From NCBI GenBank assembly GCA_900542145.1, contig UQMF01000009.1:1-64000 (forward strand): 64,000 bases of DNA, given 5' to 3'. Below, in pieces: positions 7,733 to 16,742 of the stretch. Every line of letters begins with the position of its first letter. The first letter of the stretch is position 1. The notes under the pieces were generated by a model. The model searched no databases. It was given only the letters and a program-made list of their open reading frames with translations, and had not been told where the DNA came from. The translations under genes and the position numbers were made by a program. Origin of the DNA: an uncultured Oscillospiraceae bacterium. Lineage in GTDB: Bacteria; Bacillota; Clostridia; Oscillospirales; Ruminococcaceae.

Positions 7733-8830
7733 TTATTTTGTATCGTTTTTGATAGATGCTTCCATCTCGAAAATAGTCTGCTTTGCCTCTTTCTCCGTAG
7801 GCTCCTCGATTCCCTTGTTTTTCATGGTGAGGGTGAAGGTAAGTCCCACGATGATGGGCAGGTAGAAGGTCATGATACGCCAGAGCATCATTGAGGTATT
7901 GACGTATTGTTCCGTGAAGATGTCTTTGAAGAAACCGTGGTAGCCAAGCTCTGCACCGCCCATAGCGCCTGGCAGGGGGATAAATGATGAAATCATGAGA
8001 ACGTAAGCCTGGTAGCTCATGATCTGGAGCAGGCTGGCGTCACCCATGCCGAATCCGCGGTAGAGGACGTAGCTAATGCTGAGATACAGCGTCAGCTGAA
8101 TGAACGTGAAGAGTATCGCTCTGAGCAGTAGCGGAATGTTTTTCCGGAGATATTTAAAGTTGTTGTAGAACTTATTTACTTCCCGGGTAAGGTAAACACG
8201 CCACTTTACCGGGTGCTTCATCAGGTGCATTTTAGCAAGCAGGGAGATTATGCCGTTTGCTGCCTTCAGCGTAGCCTTTCTGAACAGAGCAATGCAGAAC
8301 AGGAAGATTATGACTGCAGTATTGATAACGAACCCGATAATCACAAAGGGCATGAGCCCTTTCTGCGTAAGGTCGTCGCCGAAGTGGTTGAATCCAACTG
8401 CGAGAGTGAATACGGAATACAGCGTGAGCACGAACTGATACACGATGAAGCGGCTCAGCAGCGCCGTTAGTCCGCAGCCGAGAGGAACACCGAATTTCAC
8501 CAGGTAATACGCCTGCATGGGCTGACCGCCGGAAGCCGATGGAGTAATGCAGTTGAAATACTGCCCGATTATCGTGACCAGCCAGCTGTTCCAGAATTTC
8601 ATCTTCGGGTACATGGATTTCAGCATGACGTGTATTGTCGCCGCCTCGCTGAGCCAGTATCCGACCATAAACAGAACGCAGATCACGAGCGCGCCCTTAT
8701 TTATCCTGTTCAGGGCAGCCACAACGTTGTCGATACTGTCCACAAAAACCAGGTAAACGATCATCACAATAAAGGCAATCGCGCAGACGATAAGATTGAG
8801 CTTTTTGCCCATTTTCTTCTTTTTCTTCAT
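7733..8830 (-). CDS. Lysylphosphatidylglycerol-synthase-type transmembrane (UPF0104/YbhN) protein
   Basis: Integral membrane protein of 365 residues with about eight helices after a very basic start (MKKKKKMGKKLN). It matches the flippase-like region of MprF and the YbhN family: GQYFNCITPSASGGQPMQAYYL near residue 90 and FIPLPGAMGGAELGYHGFF near residue 285. It lacks the cytoplasmic acyltransferase domain of full MprF, so a lipid-translocating role is inferred from the family only. Interestingly, a DUF2156 protein, the soluble MprF-like part, is encoded at 58949-59836. A perfect sigma-A promoter lies upstream. Confidence 0.85.
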   Translation of the reverse strand: MKKKKKMGKKLNLIVCAIAFIVMIVYLVFVDSIDNVVAALNRINKGALVICVLFMVGYWLSEAATIHVMLKSMYPKMKFWNSWLVTIIGQYFNCITPSASGGQPMQAYYLVKFGVPLGCGLTALLSRFIVYQFVLTLYSVFTLAVGFNHFGDDLTQKGLMPFVIIGFVINTAVIIFLFCIALFRKATLKAANGIISLLAKMHLMKHPVKWRVYLTREVNKFYNNFKYLRKNIPLLLRAILFTFIQLTLYLSISYVLYRGFGMGDASLLQIMSYQAYVLMISSFIPLPGAMGGAELGYHGFFKDIFTEQYVNTSMMLWRIMTFYLPIIVGLTFTLTMKNKGIEEPTEKEAKQTIFEMEASIKNDTK

Positions 8831-8880
8831 CTATAATAAATCCCTCAGAATTCTCTCCCTAAAAAAGTCCACATACATTT

Positions 8881-8909
8881 ATTATAAATTATATTAGCGC
8901 AATTGTCAA
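8881..8909 (-). promoter_or_regulatory. Sigma-A promoter for the UPF0104 gene
   Basis: Minus-strand TTGACA (8904-8909), 17 bp, TATAAT (8881-8886): a full consensus match 51 bp before the start codon. Confidence 0.85.
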
Positions 8910-8966
8910 TAGGTTTAACAATTTTTTCCGGAAATATAACATTGGAATTAAAATACGGAAATGATA

Positions 8967-8995
8967 TTGAAAAAATAACAGAAAAGTGATATAAT
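8967..8995 (+). promoter_or_regulatory. Sigma-A promoter for the DUF951-prfA run
   Basis: TTGAAA (8967-8972), 17 bp, TATAAT (8990-8995), placed 33 bp before the DUF951 start codon. It diverges from the promoter at 8881-8909. Confidence 0.82.
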
Positions 8996-9028
8996 ATTAA
9001 GGTATGATGGAAAGGAGTGTGGGAAGAT

Positions 9029-9229
9029 ATGGATATCAAGGTCGGAGATGTGCTTGTGATGAAAAAAGTTCACCCGGGCTGCGGCAGCGACAGAATGCTG
9101 GTGCAGCGGTGCGGCGCGGATTTCAGACTGTGTTGCAGCGGCTGCGGTCATGTATTCATGATACCGCGCTCTAAGTGCGAGAAGAAGATCAAGACGGTTA
9201 TCCGCGAAACCGAAAACTCCGAGCAGTAG
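9029..9229 (+). CDS. DUF951 small zinc-ribbon-like protein
   Basis: The 66-residue product MDIKVGDVLVMKKVHPGCGSDRM... matches the conserved DUF951 family of Firmicutes. Four cysteines (GCGSD, two more in RLCCSGCGH) and the basic C-terminus suggest metal or nucleic acid binding, but the function is unknown to me. ATG 9029 is preferred over GTG 9017 because AAAGGAG (9011-9017) overlaps the latter. prfA follows after a 43-bp gap and probably shares the promoter. Confidence 0.85.
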   Translation: MDIKVGDVLVMKKVHPGCGSDRMLVQRCGADFRLCCSGCGHVFMIPRSKCEKKIKTVIRETENSEQ

Positions 9230-9272
9230 CCCAGCCTGATTCCTGGAACAGCACTGCATGGAGGAACACACG

Positions 9273-10346
9273 ATGAACGATAAACTGATGATGGCGGAAG
9301 CGCGCTACGACGAGATCGGCGTAAAGCTTTCCGACCCGACTGTGATCGCGGATAACAAGCTGTACCGCGATCTTATGAGAGAGCACAAGAGCCTGACCCC
9401 TCTGATGGAGGTCTGGCATAAATACAAGAAAGCCCAGCGCAGCTTTGACGACGCTGTGGAAGCACTGAACGAAGCAGGTTCCGACGCGGAACTCCGGGAG
9501 CTTGCCCAGAGCGAATACGACGAGAACAAGGCGCTGATGGAGAAGCTTTCCGAGGAGCTCAAGATACTTCTCCTGCCTAAAGATCCCGACGACGACCGCA
9601 GCTGTATCATTGAGATACGCGCCGGAGCCGGCGGCGAGGAAGCAGCGCTGTTCGCGAACTCCCTGCTGCGAATGTACACGATGTATGCTGCGCGCCAGGG
9701 CTGGAAGACGGAGCAGATAAGCTCCAATCCGACGGAACTCGGCGGCTACCGCGAAGTCAGCTTCCTGGTGGAGGGCGAGGGAGTTTTCGCCAAGCTGAAA
9801 TATGAAAGCGGAGTCCACCGCGTTCAGCGAGTGCCGGAAACGGAATCCCAGGGGCGCATTCAGACCTCAACGGTCACAGTCGCAGTACTCCCAGAAGCGG
9901 AGGAGGTCGATGTGGACATCAATCCCGCCGATCTAACGATTGAAACCTTCCGCTCCAGCGGTGCTGGCGGACAGCACATCAACAAGACGGAGTCCGCAAT
10001 AAGGATCATACATAATCCGACCGGAACCGTAGTCGAGTGCCAGGAGGAACGCTCCCAGTTCAAGAACAAGGAAAAGGCGATGAAGAAGCTTTACAGCAAG
10101 CTGTATGAAGCCAAGCTGGAAGCCCGTGACAGCGCCATTGCAGAGGAACGCAGAATCCAAGTGGGTACCGGCGACCGTTCCGAGCGCATAAGGACCTACA
10201 ACTTCCCCCAGTCCCGTGTCACTGACCATCGAATCGGACTTACGCTCTACAAGCTGGACGAGATGATGAACGGCGGCTGCGACGAGGTGTTTGAAGCGCT
10301 GCGACTTGCCGACCAGACTGCGAAACTCCTGAAGCAGGAGAATTGA
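9273..10346 (+). CDS. prfA: Peptide chain release factor 1 (RF1)
   Basis: Reads UAA and UAG stop codons and triggers peptide release. The 357-residue product has the catalytic GGQ in GAGGQHINKTESAIRI and the stop-codon-reading PxT motif as PET in HRVQRVPETESQGRI. The C-terminal part (GTGDRSERIRTYNFPQSRVTDHRIGLT) is typical. ATG 9273 is chosen over ATG 9258 because GGAGG (9260-9264) lies 8 bases before it. It is followed by tsaC and coaE in a compact + strand operon; no prmC is present here. Confidence 0.96.
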   Translation: MNDKLMMAEARYDEIGVKLSDPTVIADNKLYRDLMREHKSLTPLMEVWHKYKKAQRSFDDAVEALNEAGSDAELRELAQSEYDENKALMEKLSEELKILLLPKDPDDDRSCIIEIRAGAGGEEAALFANSLLRMYTMYAARQGWKTEQISSNPTELGGYREVSFLVEGEGVFAKLKYESGVHRVQRVPETESQGRIQTSTVTVAVLPEAEEVDVDINPADLTIETFRSSGAGGQHINKTESAIRIIHNPTGTVVECQEERSQFKNKEKAMKKLYSKLYEAKLEARDSAIAEERRIQVGTGDRSERIRTYNFPQSRVTDHRIGLTLYKLDEMMNGGCDEVFEALRLADQTAKLLKQEN

Positions 10347-10360
10347 AAGGAATGACCTGA

Positions 10361-11368
10361 TTGAATACAGAACTTCTGCCGTTTTCCGGGGAGTCCGCGC
10401 GGAAAGCAGCTGAGATAATGCGCGCCGGCGGTATTGTCGGAATCCCGACTGAAACAGTGTACGGACTTGCCGCCGACGCCCGGAATGAATCCGCCGTGCG
10501 TAGCATATTCCAGGCAAAGGGACGGCCGCAGGATAATCCGCTGATTGTCCATATCAGCTGCATTGAGCAACTTCCGCCGCTCGTCCGGGAGATTCCGGAC
10601 CTTGCGCTGAAGATCGCCGAAAAGTACTGGCCCGGTCCGCTTACGATGATCTTCCCGAAATCCGACTTGATTCCCTCCGCCACCAGCGGCGGACTGGATA
10701 CTGTTGCCGTGAGAATGCCGCAGAGTCCGGCAGCGCGTGCGATAATTGACGCCTGTGGATTCCCTCTTGCCGCTCCGTCGGCAAACCTGTCGGGAAGCCC
10801 CAGTCCGACCACTGCGCAGCACGTCATGAACGACATGAATGGGCGCATTCCGCTTATAATCGACGGCGGAGAGTGCAGCTGCGGAGTTGAGAGCACTGTG
10901 CTGTGTTTCCCCTCGCCGGACAGAGTGAGAATTTTGCGTCCGGGGGGAGTTACTGCGGAAATGCTGTCGGAGCTTTGTGCAGTGGATATCGACCCGGCAG
11001 TGACTTCCGAGCCGCCCAAGGGCGCGAAGGTAATGTCACCGGGCATGAAGTACAAGCATTACTCTCCCAGGGCGGAGGTGTACATCGTCAATGCCCACGG
11101 GGATAGATTCCGGGACTGGTGCCTGGCGCATTCCGCTGAGGGCACTCTGGCGCTTTCCGCGGATTCCCACGAGCACGGAATGTTCCGCTGCTTCGGCAGT
11201 AATGTCCAGGAGCAGGCTCACCGCCTTTTTGCGCTTTTGCGTGAAGCTGATGAGGAGGGTGCTGCGAAAGTGTACGTTGAAATGCCATCGAAGGACGGAA
11301 TCGGGCTGGCTGTCTATAACCGGCTCCTCCGGGCGGCGGCTTTCAGGGTGATTGAAACTGATGAGTGA
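10361..11368 (+). CDS. tsaC: L-threonylcarbamoyladenylate synthase (Sua5-type)
   Basis: Makes the threonylcarbamoyl-AMP used for the t6A modification of ANN-decoding tRNAs. The N-terminal YrdC domain contains GIPTETVYGLAADA and the substrate-pocket segment KGRPQDNPLIVHI. The 335-residue length with a C-terminal domain (from about residue 210: PGMKYKHYSPRAEVYIV) marks the longer Sua5 form rather than the short TsaC. It starts with TTG, preceded by AAAGGA 9 bases upstream. Its stop overlaps the start of coaE by 8 bp, implying translational coupling. Confidence 0.93.
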   Translation: MNTELLPFSGESARKAAEIMRAGGIVGIPTETVYGLAADARNESAVRSIFQAKGRPQDNPLIVHISCIEQLPPLVREIPDLALKIAEKYWPGPLTMIFPKSDLIPSATSGGLDTVAVRMPQSPAARAIIDACGFPLAAPSANLSGSPSPTTAQHVMNDMNGRIPLIIDGGECSCGVESTVLCFPSPDRVRILRPGGVTAEMLSELCAVDIDPAVTSEPPKGAKVMSPGMKYKHYSPRAEVYIVNAHGDRFRDWCLAHSAEGTLALSADSHEHGMFRCFGSNVQEQAHRLFALLREADEEGAAKVYVEMPSKDGIGLAVYNRLLRAAAFRVIETDE

Positions 11369-11957
11369 CAGACTTATTGTAGGACTTACAGGCATGTCCG
11401 GCGCAGGGAAATCCACGGTTTGCAAGGTTTTCGCCGAGTGTGGATTCCATATTGTGGACTGCGACCTCAGCGCCCGGGAAGTAGTGCTCCCAGGTTCGCC
11501 TGCCCTTGCGGAAATACACGACCGGCTCAGCCCGGCGCTTATCCTACCGGACGGCACTCTGGACCGCCGTGGGACATCCGAGATGATATTCCACGATCCG
11601 GAAAAGCGTGCGCTGTTCAATAAAATAATCTATCCCTATATTACATATAATATCCTGACGAAGATAAAGCAGGGCGGAAAGCTGATAATGCTGGACGCGC
11701 CCACGCTTTTTGAAGCGCGGCTTGAGCTGCTCTGTGACAGGATAGTCGGAGTTATCGCAGACGCAGAAAACTGCGTGCGCCGCATAATGCTGCGCGATAA
11801 TATTCCTGAGGAACTCGCCCGGGCGCGGCTTTCGAGCCAGCACGGCGCGGAATTCTTCCGGGAGCGCTCCGACATTATCATAGAGAACAACGGCACCGCC
11901 GGGGAGCTGCGGAAATCCGCAGAAGAGGCGGCGCGGATACTGAAAGGCGATAAATGA
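11361..11957 (+). CDS. coaE: Dephospho-CoA kinase
   Basis: Last step of coenzyme A synthesis, phosphorylating the 3'-hydroxyl of dephospho-CoA. The 198-residue protein opens with the P-loop IVGLTGMSGAGKST. It then has the family motif FHIVDCDLSAREVV, the lid-like segment RRIMLRDNIPEELARARLSSQ, and a C-terminal DIIIENNGTAGELRKS (DxxxxNNG) typical of CoaE. It overlaps tsaC upstream by 8 bp and the transglycosylase gene downstream by 4 bp. Confidence 0.95.
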   Translation: MSDRLIVGLTGMSGAGKSTVCKVFAECGFHIVDCDLSAREVVLPGSPALAEIHDRLSPALILPDGTLDRRGTSEMIFHDPEKRALFNKIIYPYITYNILTKIKQGGKLIMLDAPTLFEARLELLCDRIVGVIADAENCVRRIMLRDNIPEELARARLSSQHGAEFFRERSDIIIENNGTAGELRKSAEEAARILKGDK

Positions 11958-12529
11958 CAAAATACCGTAAGAAGCGAAGTGCGCTTCCGGTGGTGATAGT
12001 CTGCATACTGCTGGCGGCTGTGATAGCTGTCGCCGGGTATTTCGGCTATGACCGCTGGGAAAGATACACCCACCCCATAAAATATGAGGACCTGGTCGGG
12101 GAATACTCCCGGGAAAACGGGCTGGACAAGTTCCTTGTATACGCGGTCATAAAGACCGAGAGCGGATTCGACCCGAACGCAGTATCCAATGTCGGCGCGC
12201 GTGGACTCATGCAGATAATGGAGGACACGTTCGACTGGGTGAAGTACCGAATGGGCGACGAGGATACGCGCTACCTGGAGATGTACGTTCCGGAAACGAA
12301 TATCCGCTACGGCTGCTGGCTGCTGGGCTACCTTTATAAGGAGTTCGGCAATGTGGAAACCGCCATGGCAGCGTATCACGCCGGCAGGGGACAGGTAAAC
12401 GAGTGGCTTGCCGACCGAAGTATTTCCGCCGATGGAGTCCACCTGGACGAGATACCAATATCTGACACAGCTCATTACGTCCGGAAAATAGTCCGGGCGA
12501 TGGAAACATATGAAAGACTTTACAGCTGA
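11954..12529 (+). CDS. Membrane-anchored lytic transglycosylase (SLT domain)
   Basis: Cleaves peptidoglycan glycan strands outside the membrane. The 191-residue protein has a single N-terminal membrane anchor (LPVVIVCILLAAVIAVAGYFGY) and a Slt70-type catalytic domain from about residue 45. The catalytic Glu is in AVIKTESGFDPNAVS, followed by GARGLMQIMEDTF and AAYHAGRGQVNEWL. The N-terminal layout is like that of YjbJ/SleB-context transglycosylases in clostridia. It overlaps coaE by 4 bp (ATGA). Confidence 0.92.
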   Translation: MTKYRKKRSALPVVIVCILLAAVIAVAGYFGYDRWERYTHPIKYEDLVGEYSRENGLDKFLVYAVIKTESGFDPNAVSNVGARGLMQIMEDTFDWVKYRMGDEDTRYLEMYVPETNIRYGCWLLGYLYKEFGNVETAMAAYHAGRGQVNEWLADRSISADGVHLDEIPISDTAHYVRKIVRAMETYERLYS

Positions 12530-12554
12530 CGCTGTTATGAAAGGAAGTTTTATT

Positions 12555-13952
12555 ATGGCAAAGGAAACAGTAAAGGAACTCAAGGAAAAGCTCCTGCAAA
12601 AGAAAAAGAACGCGATTCTCCGTATGGATGACGCCGAACTGAAGGCATGCGACAAGTTCTGCGAGGGCTACAAGCGCTTCCTGGACGCTGCAAAGACCGA
12701 GCGCGAGGCTTCCGCTGAGATCGTGAAGATGGCGAAGGCACACGGATTCGTGGAGTTCGATCAGAAGGCACACTACAAGCCCGGCGACAAGATATTCACC
12801 CAGAACCGCGAAAAGTCCGTTATCCTTGCGGTAATCGGCAAGGATTCTATTGAGAATGGCGTTAATCTTGTTGCAGCCCACATTGACTCACCAAGACTGG
12901 ATATGAAGCAGAATCCGCTCTATGAAAAGGACGAGGTGGCTTATTTCAAGACCCACTACTACGGCGGAATCAAGAAGTACCAGTGGCCCACCGTTCCGCT
13001 CTCCCTGCACGGAGTTATCCTCAAGGCAGACGGAAGCAAGGTGAACGTAAATATCGGCGAGGACGAGAACGACCCTGTTTTCTGCGTATCCGACCTGCTT
13101 CCTCACCTGGCTGACGCACAGTACAAGCGCCCCTCCACTCAGCTTATCAAGGGTGAGGAGCTCAACATCATGGTCGGCAGCCGTCCGTTCAGAGATGACG
13201 AGGGCAGCGAGCTAGTAAAGCTGAACATCATGATGATACTCAACGAGAAGTACGGTATCGTCGAGGACGACTTCATCTCCGCCGAGCTTGAGGCAGTTCC
13301 TGCGTTCAAGGCAAAGGATGTCGGGTTTGATAGAAGCCTGGTAGGTTCCTACGGTCAGGACGACAGAGTTTGCGCATACACCGAGCTTATGGCAGTTCTT
13401 GAGCTGAAGAATCCTGCAAGGACCGCCGTTGCGATTCTCACCGACAAGGAAGAAACCGGCTCCGACGGCAACACCGGACTCCGCTCCGCTTACCTGAGAT
13501 ATTTCATTGCTGACCTTGCTTCCACGTTCGGCGTAAAGGGCAGGACCGTTCTCCAGAATTCACGCTGCCTTTCCGCAGACGTAAATGCGGCGTTCGACCC
13601 GACATTCCCCGACGTATTCGAGAAGCGCAACAGTGCGCTGCTGAACTGCGGCGTGTGCGTTACCAAGTACACCGGCTCCCGTGGAAAGAGCGGAACCTCC
13701 GATGCTTCCGCTGAGTTCGTAAGCGAGATTCGCAGACTTCTTGACGCCAACGGCGTTATCTGGCAGACAGGCGAACTCGGAAAGGTAGACAACGGCGGCG
13801 GCGGAACTGTCGCAGCTTATATCGCGAACCTGGACGTTGATACCATTGACGTTGGCGTTCCGGTAATTTCCATGCATGCTCCCTTCGAGATCACTGCCAA
13901 GACCGATATCTGGGCAGCTTACAAGGCTTTCGAAGCATTTGTGAACAACTGA
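12555..13952 (+). CDS. M18 family aminopeptidase
   Basis: Zinc-dependent cytoplasmic aminopeptidase related to aspartyl aminopeptidase. The 465-residue product carries the M18 metal-site segments: AHIDSPRLDMK near residue 98, YGQDDRVCAY near 265, DKEETGSDGNTG near 297 and a late histidine in PVISMHAPFE near 439. ATG 12555 is favoured by GAAAGGAAG upstream; the in-frame upstream ATG at 12510 lies inside the transglycosylase gene and has no ribosome site. It is the last gene of the prfA-tsaC-coaE run. Confidence 0.93.
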   Translation: MAKETVKELKEKLLQKKKNAILRMDDAELKACDKFCEGYKRFLDAAKTEREASAEIVKMAKAHGFVEFDQKAHYKPGDKIFTQNREKSVILAVIGKDSIENGVNLVAAHIDSPRLDMKQNPLYEKDEVAYFKTHYYGGIKKYQWPTVPLSLHGVILKADGSKVNVNIGEDENDPVFCVSDLLPHLADAQYKRPSTQLIKGEELNIMVGSRPFRDDEGSELVKLNIMMILNEKYGIVEDDFISAELEAVPAFKAKDVGFDRSLVGSYGQDDRVCAYTELMAVLELKNPARTAVAILTDKEETGSDGNTGLRSAYLRYFIADLASTFGVKGRTVLQNSRCLSADVNAAFDPTFPDVFEKRNSALLNCGVCVTKYTGSRGKSGTSDASAEFVSEIRRLLDANGVIWQTGELGKVDNGGGGTVAAYIANLDVDTIDVGVPVISMHAPFEITAKTDIWAAYKAFEAFVNN

Positions 13953-13995
13953 TAACAATTCGACAGTAGCGTAAAAGCCTGTACAAATTCACGAA

Positions 13996-14028
13996 CACCT
14001 CTGCATACACATATTATATGCAGAGGTG
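13996..14028 (+). promoter_or_regulatory. Perfect 12-bp inverted repeat covering the yunB ribosome site
   Basis: CACCTCTGCATA (13996-14007) and TATGCAGAGGTG (14017-14028) are perfect complements around a 9-base loop. The right arm contains the AGAGGTG ribosome site of yunB, 6 bases before its ATG. It could be an RNA hairpin limiting translation or a DNA operator. No T-run follows, so it is not a standard terminator. Confidence 0.75.
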
Positions 14029-14034
14029 ATGTTC

Positions 14035-14721
14035 ATGAAAGAGAAAACGCGGAATTCCCTGCGCCGGCTGGGAATAAAGCTGATAGCGGCGGCGATGATA
14101 CTTGTCGGAATAGCGTTCATTGCGGACCTGAGTTTCCGCCCGGTGATCGAAACGGTGAACGCATTCGAGTGCCATGCCGCGGTCAACGATATGATCAACC
14201 ATTCCATATCCGCTGAGCTTGAGCGCGAAGGAACGGATTATTCCGCACTGGTGGACATTACCCGGGACGAGAGCGGCACCGTATGTTCGATCGAAACCAA
14301 TGCAGTGAATATGAACCGCCTGAAAACGAATGTCTCGGACAGAATCGAGCGTGAACTCGCCCGAATGAGCGACATTGACATAATGATCCCTGTCGGCACT
14401 CTGACCGGGATTTCGCTTCTGCACGGCAGGGGATTCAGCATTGGAATGACCGTCAGCCCTGTTGGCTACGCGAACACCGCTATAATAAGCGAGTTCACCG
14501 AGGCCGGGCTAAACCAGACGCGCCACAGGATAATAATTGAAATAGGCGTCGTGGCGGACGCAGTAATACCGGGATTCAGCACCAGGGTTCCGGTGACGAC
14601 TTCAATAGTCGCAGCAGAAACGATAATTGTCGGCAAGGTTCCGGACGCGTACACGCACGTTGTGGCAGGCGATACTGACCTTGTTGGACTGCTTCAGGAT
14701 TACGGGGCGGTCCTCGACTGA
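14035..14721 (+). CDS. yunB: Sporulation protein YunB
   Basis: The 228-residue protein matches the YunB family, which in Bacillus belongs to the mother-cell regulon and is needed for normal spore formation; the molecular role is not known. It has a basic N-terminus, one membrane segment (LGIKLIAAAMILVGIAFIADL) and an extracytoplasmic domain with the conserved PVGTLTGISLLHGRGFSIGMTVSPVGYANTAIISEFTEAGLNQTRHRI block. ATG 14035 is preferred because AGAGGTG ends 6 bases before it. ligA follows after 12 bp. Confidence 0.9.
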   Translation: MKEKTRNSLRRLGIKLIAAAMILVGIAFIADLSFRPVIETVNAFECHAAVNDMINHSISAELEREGTDYSALVDITRDESGTVCSIETNAVNMNRLKTNVSDRIERELARMSDIDIMIPVGTLTGISLLHGRGFSIGMTVSPVGYANTAIISEFTEAGLNQTRHRIIIEIGVVADAVIPGFSTRVPVTTSIVAAETIIVGKVPDAYTHVVAGDTDLVGLLQDYGAVLD

Positions 14722-14733
14722 ACGGAGGATACT

Positions 14734-16710
14734 TTGGAACTCAAGGAAGCAGAAAAGCGCGCCGCGGAACTGCGTGCAGTCATCGAGAAGCACAATCACA
14801 ACTACTATGACCTGGATAATCCCACGATCGAGGACGATGAGTACGACGCCCTCATGCGTGAACTGCGCGGAATCGAGCAGCAGTACCCGGAGCTTTCCAC
14901 GCCGGATTCTCCGACGCACCGCGTGGGAGGTACAGTCAGCAGCAGCTTTGAGAAGGTGCAGCATGTCGTGCAGATGGGTTCGCTTCAGGATATCTTCAGC
15001 GAGGAGGAGGTACGCGCGTTCCTTTCCGGAGTGATGGAACAGGGTGCCCACGAATTTACGGTTGAACCCAAAATCGACGGGCTTTCCGTGTCGCTGGAGT
15101 ACCAGGACGGAGTATTCGTCCGTGGTTCCACCCGTGGCGATGGCTTTGTCGGTGAGGACATCACGGCAAATCTGAAAACAATACGTTCTATTCCGCTTAG
15201 ACTGAATGACGCTCCGGAGTTCATCGAGGTGCGCGGCGAGGTCTATATGCCACGGAAGAGCTTTGCCGCCCTCTGCGAGGAGCAGGAACGAAACGGCGAT
15301 CCACTGCCGAAGAATCCTAGAAATGCTGCTGCAGGTTCTCTCCGCCAGAACGACAGCTCCGTCACCGCCAGCCGCAAGCTGGATATATTCTGCTTCAATC
15401 TTCAGCAGATACGCGGAAAGGAACTGACGACGCACTCCCAGTCGCTGGAATACATGCAATCCCTGGGATTTCACGTTATCCCGGATTACCGTGTTGTCCA
15501 AACCGCCGACGAAGCGGTGGAGCGAATCCGGGAGATAGGCGAAATGCGCAGAAGCCTGCCGTTTGATATCGACGGCGCTGTTGTCAAGGTGAACAGCTTC
15601 GCACTGCGTACTGAAATAGGAGCAACTACCAAGGTGCCGAAGTGGGCGGTGGCATTCAAGTATCCCCCCGAGGAAAAGGAAACCACGCTGAATGAAATTG
15701 AGATAAATGTCGGCAGGACCGGTGCGCTTACTCCGGTGGCGGTATTTGACCCGGTTCAGCTGGCAGGTACGACGGTTTCCCGGGCGATTCTTCACAACCA
15801 GGATATAATCACCGACAAGGATATCCGCGTCGGCGACCGGATAGTGGTTCGAAAAGCAGGCGACATAATCCCGGAGGTAGTCCGCAGCGTTTCACACCGG
15901 GAAGGCTCCGAGCCGTATTTTATTCCGAACGTGTGCCCGATATGCGGCGCCGAAGCGCTCCGGGACGAGGACGAAGCGGTGATTCGCTGCCAGAATATCG
16001 ACTGCCCGGCGCAGCTTGCGCGCTCTATCGAGCATTTCGCCAGCAGGAATGCAATGAACATCGAGGGACTTGGCGAAGCGATAGTCCAGCAGCTGCTTGA
16101 CTATGGGTTCGTGCATAACGTTGCCGACCTGTATGAACTTGACGTCCAGACTGTCATGCAGATAACCGGCGGCGCGAAATCCGCGGAGAACCTCATAGCC
16201 TCCATTGAAGGCTCCAAGAAGCGCGGACTTGACCGCCTGGTGTTCGCACTGGGAATCCGCGGAATCGGACAGCGTGCCGCAGTCCTTCTCTGCGAGAAGT
16301 TCGGCAGTATGGAAGCCATCATGGAAGCGCTTCCGCTGGAGATATGCAGTATTGACGGCTTCGGACAGATCATGGCGGATTCAGTTTACAACGCCATGCA
16401 GGAACCTCACCGCATTAAGCTGATAGAGCGGCTTCGCGAGCACGGGGTGAACATGGCCTATGACAGCGGCAAAGTTGCTGACGACCTTGCCGGAAAGACA
16501 TTCGTCCTGACCGGAACCCTCCCGACAATGACCAGGGATCAGGCGAAGTCGCTGATAGAGAGCCACGGCGGTAAGTGCTCCGGCTCCGTCAGCAAAAAGA
16601 CCACCTATGTGGTTGCCGGAGAAGAGGCAGGCAGCAAGCTCACCAAGGCACAGGAACTCGGAATCACGGTCCTGTCCGAACAGGAACTTCTGGAACTCAT
16701 AGGCGAATAA
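14734..16710 (+). CDS. ligA: NAD-dependent DNA ligase
   Basis: Seals nicks in replication and repair using NAD. The 658-residue protein has, in order, the Ia domain (YYDLDNPTIEDDEYDALMREL), the adenylation domain with active-site Lys in VEPKIDGLSVSLEY, the OB fold, a four-cysteine zinc finger (CPICGAEAL...CQNIDCPAQ), helix-hairpin-helix repeats and a C-terminal BRCT domain (GKTFVLTGTLPTMTRDQAKSLIESHGG). It starts with TTG, with GGAGG 5 bases before. The terminator hairpin after it exists in two copies that flank a repeat element. Confidence 0.97.
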   Translation: MELKEAEKRAAELRAVIEKHNHNYYDLDNPTIEDDEYDALMRELRGIEQQYPELSTPDSPTHRVGGTVSSSFEKVQHVVQMGSLQDIFSEEEVRAFLSGVMEQGAHEFTVEPKIDGLSVSLEYQDGVFVRGSTRGDGFVGEDITANLKTIRSIPLRLNDAPEFIEVRGEVYMPRKSFAALCEEQERNGDPLPKNPRNAAAGSLRQNDSSVTASRKLDIFCFNLQQIRGKELTTHSQSLEYMQSLGFHVIPDYRVVQTADEAVERIREIGEMRRSLPFDIDGAVVKVNSFALRTEIGATTKVPKWAVAFKYPPEEKETTLNEIEINVGRTGALTPVAVFDPVQLAGTTVSRAILHNQDIITDKDIRVGDRIVVRKAGDIIPEVVRSVSHREGSEPYFIPNVCPICGAEALRDEDEAVIRCQNIDCPAQLARSIEHFASRNAMNIEGLGEAIVQQLLDYGFVHNVADLYELDVQTVMQITGGAKSAENLIASIEGSKKRGLDRLVFALGIRGIGQRAAVLLCEKFGSMEAIMEALPLEICSIDGFGQIMADSVYNAMQEPHRIKLIERLREHGVNMAYDSGKVADDLAGKTFVLTGTLPTMTRDQAKSLIESHGGKCSGSVSKKTTYVVAGEEAGSKLTKAQELGITVLSEQELLELIGE

Positions 16711-16712
16711 AA

Positions 16713-16742
16713 CAAGCCCGTCGGTGATCGCCGACGGGCTTG
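16713..16742. terminator. ligA-side copy of a duplicated terminator hairpin
   Basis: A 30-bp hairpin (CAAGCCCGTCGG / CCGACGGGCTTG). Its T-run is only on the outer, minus-strand side (TTGTTTTATT); inward, toward the element, there is none. It matches 16934-16963 at 29 of 30 positions (C to T in the loop). Confidence 0.85.
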
